Part shown: piece after piece, positions 1 to 5,529 of the stretch
How the letters are laid out: each line of letters starts with the position of its first letter
Numbering within the stretch: position 1 is the stretch's first letter
Assembly (NCBI GenBank): GCA_016926985.1
Contig: JAFGNO010000028.1
Coordinates: 1 to 6,925 of the forward strand
Length of the DNA stretch: 6,925 nt
DNA from: Anaerolineae bacterium
GTDB taxonomy: Bacteria > Chloroflexota > Anaerolineae > Aggregatilineales > UBA3940
Direction: 5' to 3'
Translations under genes and position numbers: made by a program
The notes under the pieces: generated by a model
Told to the model about the DNA's origin: nothing
The model's input: only the letters and a program-made list of their open reading frames with translations
Databases searched by the model: none

Positions 1-74
1 AGTCTACAACAGCACACTATCGCACGCCATTAAAACACGGGGGGCGGGATTCCTGTCTTGTTCTTATCTCAATA

Positions 75-83
75 TGCTACAAT
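75..83 (+). promoter_or_regulatory. Extended -10 promoter for the four-gene cluster
   Basis: The sequence TGCTACAAT is an extended -10 element (TGn followed by TACAAT, one mismatch from TATAAT). It would start transcription near position 90, giving a leader of about 40 nt before the peptidase gene. No convincing -35 box lies 16-18 nt upstream; the region around 53-62 is only weakly similar, as is common for extended -10 promoters. Positions 1-74 hold no gene I can support. The call rests on motif and position only. Confidence 0.5.
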
Positions 84-131
84 CTAGCCAGTGAATTATG
101 ACAGCGTTCGTGATATAAGGAAGGTGAGAAC

Positions 132-830
132 TTGTTTACCTGGTGGAACCCTGTTTACTGGATATTTACTGCCCCGGCGCTCCTGTTTATGCTTTATGCA
201 CAGTGGCGGGTCAGGAGCGCTTACAACAAGTGGGAACAGGTGCCGAATGCCCACAATCTGACTGGCGCAAAGGCAGCAGAAAAGCTACTGGCTGAGACCG
301 GGCTTCAAGGTGTGGGGATCCGGGGCATCCCGGGCAAAATGACGGACAATTATGATCCGCGCAGCAATACACTGAGCCTGTCGGAAGGAACTGCCCGGTA
401 TGGCTCGGTTGCGTCCCTAGCTATAGTTGCTCACGAAATAGGCCATGCCCAGCAGGATTATAAAGGGAGCCTGCTGCTTAAGGCGCGGATTGGGCTGGTG
501 CCTGCGGTGAACATCGGGGCGCAGTTCGGACCAATGCTGTTTATTGTCGGATATTTGCTGCAATTCACACCCTTGATGTGGTTGGGCGTGGGGTTCTTTT
601 CGCTGTCCTTTGTGTTTGCTCTGATGACCCTTCCCCTGGAGATAGATGCCTCTGCGCGGGCGATGAAGATGCTGCGCAACAGCAGCTTACTGGTCGGCGA
701 GCGCGAGATACGCGGAGCGCGGCAGGTGCTGAATGCGGCGGCATTGACCTATGTTGCCGCGATGCTGACGGCCTTAGCGCAGCTTTTATATTACGTCTTC
801 CTGGCACGCGGCAGCCGGCGGCGGCGGTAG
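132..830 (+). CDS. Membrane zinc metallopeptidase, YugP-like (Zn_peptidase_2 family)
   Basis: This 232-residue protein is a predicted integral membrane zinc-dependent peptidase. An HExxH motif (HEIGH, residues 101-105, in VAHEIGHAQQ) supplies two zinc-binding His and the catalytic Glu. Glu170 in LPLEIDASARA is the likely third ligand, as is usual in the YugP family. Hydrophobic segments lie at about 6-24, 126-145, 148-168 and 202-225, and the C-terminus is very basic (RGSRRRR). Length and layout fit the family, which is usually about 225-230 residues. The start is a TTG codon, chosen because a strong Shine-Dalgarno stretch (GGAAGGTGAG, 119-128) lies just before it and because the next in-frame Met (residue 20) would remove most of the first membrane segment. 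It is the first gene of a close-packed cluster; the next gene begins 9 nt after its stop. The substrate is unknown; a role in membrane protein quality control is inferred. Confidence 0.88.
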   Translation: MFTWWNPVYWIFTAPALLFMLYAQWRVRSAYNKWEQVPNAHNLTGAKAAEKLLAETGLQGVGIRGIPGKMTDNYDPRSNTLSLSEGTARYGSVASLAIVAHEIGHAQQDYKGSLLLKARIGLVPAVNIGAQFGPMLFIVGYLLQFTPLMWLGVGFFSLSFVFALMTLPLEIDASARAMKMLRNSSLLVGEREIRGARQVLNAAALTYVAAMLTALAQLLYYVFLARGSRRRR

Positions 831-839
831 CCCGTACAA

Positions 840-1676
840 ATGACGGCAAAACACAAACCGGCTGAAGAGTACACGATAGATGAACTGATCAGTGTGTGTA
901 TTGCCCGCCAGTTGGAAGATGGCGAACTGGTGGCACAGGGCTTGGCTACCCCATTAGTTGTAGCCGGTTTCCTGCTTGCTAAACTGACCCATGCTCCTAA
1001 CCTGCGCTTTGCCTCGGCTATCGGACAGGGTATTTGTGACGACTGGGCGCCGCTGGGATTGGCCCGCATCGAGGACCTGTGGCTGGGAAAGGCGCTGATG
1101 AGGGGCGGGTTTGTCCGGGCGGTGGTGGAAATGCTGCCGACTTTTACACCAAAGGAGTTCTTTCGACCCGGCCAGATTGATGCCAAAGGCAATTTTAACA
1201 ATATTGCCTTTGGGGAAAATTACCGGCAGCCCCTGATGCGGATGCCCGGTACGGGAGGAATCCCCGATCTATCGGTTTATTCCCCCAATGTGTATATTTA
1301 TGTACCGCGCCATTCCAAAGTAACCTTTGTCGAGCGGGTTGATTATGTCAGCGGGTTGGGGCATGTGAGCGGGCGGGAGCGAGGAGCGGGGCCACAGTAC
1401 TGCATCACCAACCTGGGTCAATTTGATTGGAAAGATGGCAGGATGCGCCTGACTTCCTATCACCGGGGCGTGACCATGCGGCAACTTGAGCGAAAGACCG
1501 GCTTTACCCTGGCCGTTGCGGAAAATGTCCACGAGACACTGGCCCCAACAGGTGAAGAAATTCGCCTGCTGCGCGAAGAGATCGATCCGCTCGGGGTGCG
1601 CAAGCTGGAGATGCTTGGCGGACAGGCGCGAAAGGACCTGATCAGAGATATCCTTATTCAAGAGAAAGCCTTTTAG
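840..1676 (+). CDS. CoA-transferase beta subunit (GctB/IpdB-like), probably without the catalytic Glu
   Basis: This 278-residue protein resembles the beta subunits of heterodimeric class I CoA-transferases such as glutaconate CoA-transferase (GctB) and the steroid-ring hydrolase subunit IpdB. Recognisable segments are the N-terminal YTIDELISVCIARQLEDGE (11-29), LTHAPNL (49-55), GNFNNIAFG (117-125), the Gly-rich loop PGTGGIPDLSVYSPN (136-150), KVTFVERVDYVSGLGH (160-175), ITNLGQFDW (189-197) and a C-terminal LLREEIDPLG (243-252). GctB from Acidaminococcus, as I recall it, has a catalytic Glu in an ESG motif shortly after the YAPD segment; here the matching residues are Ala60-Ile61-Gly62. No alpha-subunit gene is adjacent: the neighbours are a peptidase and a thioesterase. 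It may therefore be an IpdB-like subunit whose active site lies on a separately encoded partner, or a non-catalytic paralogue. The start lacks a strong ribosome binding site and lies 9 nt after the preceding stop, which suggests translational coupling. The family call is firm; the reaction is not. Confidence 0.8.
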   Translation: MTAKHKPAEEYTIDELISVCIARQLEDGELVAQGLATPLVVAGFLLAKLTHAPNLRFASAIGQGICDDWAPLGLARIEDLWLGKALMRGGFVRAVVEMLPTFTPKEFFRPGQIDAKGNFNNIAFGENYRQPLMRMPGTGGIPDLSVYSPNVYIYVPRHSKVTFVERVDYVSGLGHVSGRERGAGPQYCITNLGQFDWKDGRMRLTSYHRGVTMRQLERKTGFTLAVAENVHETLAPTGEEIRLLREEIDPLGVRKLEMLGGQARKDLIRDILIQEKAF

Positions 1677-1687
1677 CCGGGGTGATT

Positions 1688-1692
1688 GAGGA
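1688..1692 (+). promoter_or_regulatory. Ribosome binding site of the thioesterase gene
   Basis: GAGGA lies 4 nt before the ATG at 1697. It favours that start over the in-frame GTG at 1682, which has only a weak GC-rich stretch upstream and would place this purine stretch inside the coding region. Confidence 0.5.
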
Positions 1693-1696
1693 ACAT

Positions 1697-2155
1697 ATGC
1701 CAGAAGACATCCGCCCACTGTACACCGAGAGCACATTCCATGTGCGGTATGCAGAAACGGACATGATGGGCGTTGTACACCATTCTCAGTATATTATCTA
1801 TATGGAGGAAGGGCGCAGCGCGTTGTCCAGGAAGCACAATATCCCCTACTCGGAGCTTGAAGCGATGGGGTATTCACTGGCACTCAGCGCCGTTAAGGTT
1901 CGCTATCATGCACCGGCTCGGTACGATGACCTGGTTACCGTATGTGCCTGGGTTAAGGCTATCCAGAGCCGGGGGATCACGTTTGGATATGAAATTGTTG
2001 ACGCCGGATCCCGGCGGCAGCTGGTCACCGGAATTACACGCCATATCTGTGTTGACCGTGAGTGCAGGGTCTGCCAGATGCCTCCTGAATGGGTTAATCC
2101 TTTGAAACAAACCATGCAAGAACAAATGTCAAGCTCACAGATGGAAGTGGAATAG
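1697..2155 (+). CDS. Acyl-CoA thioesterase, 4HBT hotdog fold (YbgC/FadM-like)
   Basis: This protein of about 152 residues is a predicted hotdog-fold thioesterase that hydrolyses acyl-CoA to free acid and CoA in the cytoplasm. The family signature is clear: VRYAETDMMGVVHHSQYIIY (16-35), where Asp22 matches the catalytic Asp of 4-hydroxybenzoyl-CoA thioesterase and YbgC, followed by MEEGR (36-40). The second conserved block is VKVRYHAPARYDD (66-78). Length is normal for the family. The alternative GTG start at 1682 would add five residues (MIEEH). The gene starts about 20 nt after the CoA-transferase subunit and ends 4 nt before the kinase, so all three are probably co-transcribed. Standing next to a CoA-transferase-like gene suggests a related acyl-CoA substrate, but the sequence does not show chain length or type. 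Confidence 0.9.
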   Translation: MPEDIRPLYTESTFHVRYAETDMMGVVHHSQYIIYMEEGRSALSRKHNIPYSELEAMGYSLALSAVKVRYHAPARYDDLVTVCAWVKAIQSRGITFGYEIVDAGSRRQLVTGITRHICVDRECRVCQMPPEWVNPLKQTMQEQMSSSQMEVE

Positions 2156-2159
2156 GCTT

Positions 2160-3377
2160 ATGGCAGATAATCCCGTGCTCAATGATCGTTATCGCCTGAT
2201 TGAAAATGTTGGGTCAGGCGGCATGGCTGTTTTATACAAAGCGCAGGACCTTGAGCTGGGTCGGATTGTGGCTGTCAAGGTGCTGCGGCAGAAGTATGTT
2301 TCCGATCCTGAGTTCCTGCTCCGATTCCGGCGTGAAGCCCGCGCTGTGGCGAACCTGTCGCATCCCAATATTGTGACGGTGCATGATGTCGGGCAGGATG
2401 GGGCATCCATCCACTATATTGTAATGGAGTATGTGCCTGGGCAGAATCTGAAGCAGTTGATCCTGGCCCAGGGAGCTTTTGAGGTTGATGCGGCGCTGGC
2501 TATAACAATTGAGGTGTGTAAAGGGGTGGGATATGCCCATCGCGCCGGGCTGGCTCACTGTGATATCAAGCCACAGAACATCCTGGTGACTCCTGATCAC
2601 CGGATCAAAGTCGTAGACTTTGGTATTGCCCGCGCACTCTCAACCGGTCAGGGCGACGAGGACGAAGAGGTGGTATGGGGCAGCCCGCATTATTTCTCGC
2701 CCGAGCAGGCGACGGGGTCTTCCCCTACTCCAGCCTCAGATGTCTATTCAATTGGCGTGGTATTGTTTGAACTGCTCACCGGGCACCTGCCGTTCACCGG
2801 GGCCAATTACCAGGAACTGGCAATGGCCCACTACAGCCAGGAACCCCCTTCCCTGACGGAATACAACCCGGCGCTGCCGCAGGAGCTGGATCGCATTGTG
2901 CGGAAGGTACTATCCAAAGAACCGTCAACGCGATATCGTACAGCGGATCAGTTGGGGCGCATTCTGCATAAATACACCGACGAAGGCCAGCAGCCAACCA
3001 CATCCTTTGTTATTCATCCTTCTACGCCAGCCCAGGAAAAGGCACAAGAGCCGGCCCGGGCGGCACCAGAAGCAGCGCCGCCACCCCCGGGTCTGGCTGA
3101 TCGCAGACCGGTCTCGCCAAATGCCCAACCGACGATTCCAGGCCTTCCCCCTCTTGATATGGAAGAGGTTTTTGAGCGGCAGGCAGCACAGCGACCTACC
3201 CTGCCGCCTGATTACGATGTCTATGATGAATATGGTTATGATGATCGGCCCGTGGAATATATGGAAGATGTGCCAGGCGTAGACATCTATGGAATTGCGC
3301 TTGGTGTGCTGGCAGCTGTCGCATGGCTGGGACTGATTCCCCTCTGGGTGACCGTATATCTTACTTTTTCCAGGTAA
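2160..3377 (+). CDS. Membrane-anchored PknB-like Ser/Thr kinase, non-RD type
   Basis: This 405-residue protein has an N-terminal Hanks-type kinase domain (about 11-270), a Pro/Ala-rich linker (about 285-350), an acidic Tyr-rich stretch (351-370) and one membrane segment near the C-terminus (about 376-402), leaving only a few residues beyond it. Catalytic elements present are the glycine loop VGSGGMAVLY (17-26), Lys40 in VAVKVL, the helix-C Glu59, Asp135, Lys137 and Asn140 of the catalytic loop, DFG (153-155) and SPEQ (180-183). The residue before the catalytic Asp is Cys134 (HCD), not Arg. The activation loop contains DEDEE (166-170) in place of the PknB Thr pair. No PASTA or other external sensor domain is present. 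All the residues needed for phosphotransfer are there, so activity is expected. Substrates are unknown. ATG follows the thioesterase stop by 4 nt, with GGAAGTGG (2143-2150) as a likely ribosome binding site. Confidence 0.93.
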   Translation: MADNPVLNDRYRLIENVGSGGMAVLYKAQDLELGRIVAVKVLRQKYVSDPEFLLRFRREARAVANLSHPNIVTVHDVGQDGASIHYIVMEYVPGQNLKQLILAQGAFEVDAALAITIEVCKGVGYAHRAGLAHCDIKPQNILVTPDHRIKVVDFGIARALSTGQGDEDEEVVWGSPHYFSPEQATGSSPTPASDVYSIGVVLFELLTGHLPFTGANYQELAMAHYSQEPPSLTEYNPALPQELDRIVRKVLSKEPSTRYRTADQLGRILHKYTDEGQQPTTSFVIHPSTPAQEKAQEPARAAPEAAPPPPGLADRRPVSPNAQPTIPGLPPLDMEEVFERQAAQRPTLPPDYDVYDEYGYDDRPVEYMEDVPGVDIYGIALGVLAAVAWLGLIPLWVTVYLTFSR

Positions 3378-3406
3378 GACGTCCTGTGGAAGGGGTTTCT
3401 CTGTTC

Positions 3407-3415
3407 TGGTATAAT
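3407..3415 (+). promoter_or_regulatory. Extended -10 promoter for ftsH
   Basis: TGGTATAAT is a perfect extended -10 element (TGn plus consensus TATAAT). It lies 30 nt after the kinase stop codon. Transcription would start near 3421-3423, giving a leader of about 90 nt before the ftsH start. The -35 region (around 3384-3392) is poor, which is compatible with the extended -10. It implies that ftsH has its own promoter apart from any read-through from the kinase cluster. Confidence 0.7.
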
Positions 3416-3449
3416 CCGGGCAGACTGCGGACTAGAACTAACGTCATTT

Positions 3450-3494
3450 AACAACCGGCGCTTTGCGTCCGCTGGCGCAAAGAGGTCGGTTGTT
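3450..3494 (+). other. Long hairpin in the ftsH leader (attenuator or mRNA-stability element)
   Basis: AACAACCG (3450-3457) pairs perfectly with CGGTTGTT (3487-3494). Inside it, CTTTGCG (3461-3467) pairs perfectly with CGCAAAG (3476-3482). The two stems are separated by a small internal loop (3 and 4 nt), and CC (3469-3470) with GG (3474-3475) can extend the inner stem. The hairpin lies after the likely transcription start and ends 4 nt before the ribosome binding site. Its 3' arm runs into TTTT (3493-3496), so it could act as a weak intrinsic terminator or attenuator. It could instead protect the 5' end or tune translation. The pairing is seen directly; the function is inferred. Confidence 0.5.
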
Positions 3495-3498
3495 TTGC

Positions 3499-3503
3499 AG
3501 GAG
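3499..3503 (+). promoter_or_regulatory. Ribosome binding site that sets the ftsH start
   Basis: AGGAG lies 7 nt before the GTG at 3511. This supports GTG 3511 as the start rather than the in-frame TTG at 3463, which falls inside the leader hairpin and would add 16 residues unlike a normal FtsH N-terminus. Confidence 0.75.
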
Positions 3504-3510
3504 TGTATCA

Positions 3511-5466
3511 GTGAATTCGACGCGATTCCGACATGGTTTCGTCTATTTGTTAATTATCCTTGCCGGTACGGTGATCATACTGGGCGCCTTTGCGCGTAGA
3601 GAGGGCAAAGATATCCTCTCATTGAGCGAAGTGGCGCAACACGCTCAGGAAGGCCGGATTGAGAGCATCGTGGTGATGCAAAATGACGAAATGCGGATTA
3701 CCCTGAGTAATAATGACACCGCTACCTCTCTGAAAGAGTCGGGAAGCACTGCCCCGGAGCAGTTGCTGGCACTGGGCGTTTCACCAGAAAAGATCAGCGC
3801 GATAGAGTGGTCAAATCAAAAGGGCACTAACTGGTCAGGTGTCTTAAGCGCCCTGGTCTATTTGCTTCCCGTGGTCATTGTCCTGGGAGGCATTTATTTC
3901 ATGATGCGCCAGACCCAGGGGAGCAATAACCAGGCCATTTCCTTCGGGAAAAGCCGGGCAAGGATGTTCACCGGCGATCAGCCTACCGTGACTTTTGACG
4001 ACGTGGCCGGCTGTGATGAATCGAAAGAAGAACTGCGGGAGGTTGTTGAGTTTCTGCGGGAGCCAGCCAAGTTCATCCAGCTTGGCGCACGTATTCCCAA
4101 AGGAGTGCTGCTGGTTGGTCCTCCAGGAACGGGGAAAACCCTCCTTGCCAAAGCTACCAGCGGCGAAGCAGGGGTGCCCTTTTTCTCCATATCTGGCTCG
4201 GAATTTGTCGAGATGTTTGTGGGTGTCGGTGCCAGCCGCGTCCGGGACCTGTTTGAGCAGGCCAAGCGGCACAGCCCCTGCATCGTCTTTGTGGACGAGA
4301 TTGATGCAGTGGGGCGGCAGCGTGGCGCAGGGCTGGGCGGGTCGCATGACGAGCGCGAACAGACCCTGAACCAGATCCTGGTGGAGATGGATGGGTTTGA
4401 TACTGACACCAACGTGATTGTCGTGGCGGCGACCAACCGGCCTGATATTCTGGACCCGGCCCTGCTGCGGCCCGGTCGTTTTGACCGGCGCGTGGTACTG
4501 GACCGGCCCGACGTCAGGGGGAGAGAAGGCATTTTGAAGGTCCATGTGCGGGGCAAGCCGCTGGCGGCGGACGTTGACCTGGGTATCCTGGCCAGGGCAA
4601 CCCCGGGTTTTGTGGGGGCCGACATTGAGAACATGGTCAATGAGGCTGCAATTCTGGCTGCCCGCCGCAACCGGAAGACCATCGGCATGGACGAGATGCA
4701 GGAGGCAATTGAACGCCTGATTGCCGGGCCGGAGCGGCGCAGCCGGCTCATTCGCCCGGAAGAAAAGAAAATTACCGCGTTTCACGAGGCTGGGCATGCG
4801 GTGGTGGCCCATCTGCTTCCGTTCTGCGATCCGGTTTTGAAGGTAACCATCATCCCGCGCGGTATGGCTGGTGGATATACCATGTCGCTGGGCGAGGACA
4901 TGATGTTCATGTCGCGCTCTAAATTCCTCGACACGATTGCGATGGTGCTGGGTGGACGCGTTGCCGAGGAACTGGTTTTCAACGAGGTGACTACCGGGGC
5001 CAGCGATGACCTTGAGCGTGTTACCCGAATTGCCCGGAACATGGTGACACGCTATGGCATGAGCGACAGGCTTGGCCCGATGATCTATGGGCAAAAAGAG
5101 GAGCTTGTTTTCCTGGGTCGCGAGATCGGTGAGCAGCGTGATTACAGCGACGCGGTGGCTGAGGAAATTGACAACGAGGTCCGTCACATTGTCAGCAGCG
5201 CCTATGAATGTGCCCGTAATCTGTTAAATGAGCACCGTGACAAGCTGGAGCTGGTGGCGGAGACCCTCCTCGAAGTTGAAACGCTGGACCGCGAGGTATT
5301 TGAAGCGCTGATGGAAGGCCAGATGGATGTCATTGAAGCGCTTCTGGAAAAAAAGGCAGAGATAGCCAAAACACTATTGGAACATGCTGATGAGGCAAAA
5401 GCCGGACAGGAAGATGGCGATGCTTCCACTTCTCTGGAATATCCCACGGCGACAGCACCTGCCTGA
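3511..5466 (+). CDS. ftsH: ATP-dependent zinc metalloprotease FtsH
   Basis: With the GTG start this is a 651-residue FtsH, the hexameric membrane AAA+ protease that extracts and degrades misassembled membrane proteins and selected regulators. Order of parts: short N-terminus, membrane segment (about 8-25), extracytoplasmic domain (26-111), second membrane segment (112-132), AAA+ module and peptidase domain. Visible motifs are Walker A GPPGTGKT (203-210), pore loop MFVGVG (235-240), Walker B IVFVDEID (258-265), the second region of homology with the presumed arginine fingers in LLRPGRFDR (318-326), HEAGH (425-429), and the likely third zinc ligand Asp500 in TTGASDDLE. All key residues are intact. 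The C-terminal tail is helical and charged, then Ala/Thr-rich and probably disordered. Length is normal. It has its own promoter and leader hairpin and ends at a strong terminator. The adjacent kinase is a possible regulator, but nothing in the sequence proves it. Confidence 0.98.
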   Translation: MNSTRFRHGFVYLLIILAGTVIILGAFARREGKDILSLSEVAQHAQEGRIESIVVMQNDEMRITLSNNDTATSLKESGSTAPEQLLALGVSPEKISAIEWSNQKGTNWSGVLSALVYLLPVVIVLGGIYFMMRQTQGSNNQAISFGKSRARMFTGDQPTVTFDDVAGCDESKEELREVVEFLREPAKFIQLGARIPKGVLLVGPPGTGKTLLAKATSGEAGVPFFSISGSEFVEMFVGVGASRVRDLFEQAKRHSPCIVFVDEIDAVGRQRGAGLGGSHDEREQTLNQILVEMDGFDTDTNVIVVAATNRPDILDPALLRPGRFDRRVVLDRPDVRGREGILKVHVRGKPLAADVDLGILARATPGFVGADIENMVNEAAILAARRNRKTIGMDEMQEAIERLIAGPERRSRLIRPEEKKITAFHEAGHAVVAHLLPFCDPVLKVTIIPRGMAGGYTMSLGEDMMFMSRSKFLDTIAMVLGGRVAEELVFNEVTTGASDDLERVTRIARNMVTRYGMSDRLGPMIYGQKEELVFLGREIGEQRDYSDAVAEEIDNEVRHIVSSAYECARNLLNEHRDKLELVAETLLEVETLDREVFEALMEGQMDVIEALLEKKAEIAKTLLEHADEAKAGQEDGDASTSLEYPTATAPA

Positions 5467-5477
5467 TATTCACGCAG

Positions 5478-5514
5478 AACAAAAAACGGACAGCCAAGCT
5501 GTCCGTTTTTTGTT
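5478..5514. terminator. Bidirectional intrinsic terminator between ftsH and the acyl-CoA synthetase gene
   Basis: A perfect 17-bp inverted repeat (5478-5494 with 5498-5514) encloses a 3-nt loop (CAA). The GC-rich core CGGACAGC/GCTGTCCG is flanked by an A run on the left (5481-5486) and a T run on the right (5506-5511), so it forms a U-tailed hairpin on both strands. It starts 12 nt after the ftsH stop and ends 16 nt before the stop of the convergent minus-strand gene, so it can end both transcripts. Confidence 0.93.
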
Positions 5515-5529
5515 GCGGTTCGGAAACAC

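Noticed and set aside
1..74. A possible end of an upstream gene or a regulatory element at the left edge.
   Set aside because: I find no coding signature, hairpin or repeat strong enough to report in this short stretch.
3463..3510. An N-terminal extension of FtsH by 16 residues from a TTG codon.
   Set aside because: The TTG is inside the leader hairpin and lacks a ribosome binding site, whereas GTG 3511 has AGGAG at good spacing and begins just before the first membrane segment.
3844..5187. A 447-codon open frame on the minus strand.
   Set aside because: It lies wholly antisense to ftsH, which has every catalytic motif of its family. Its translation shows no recognisable domain, and such long antisense frames are common in GC-rich coding DNA.
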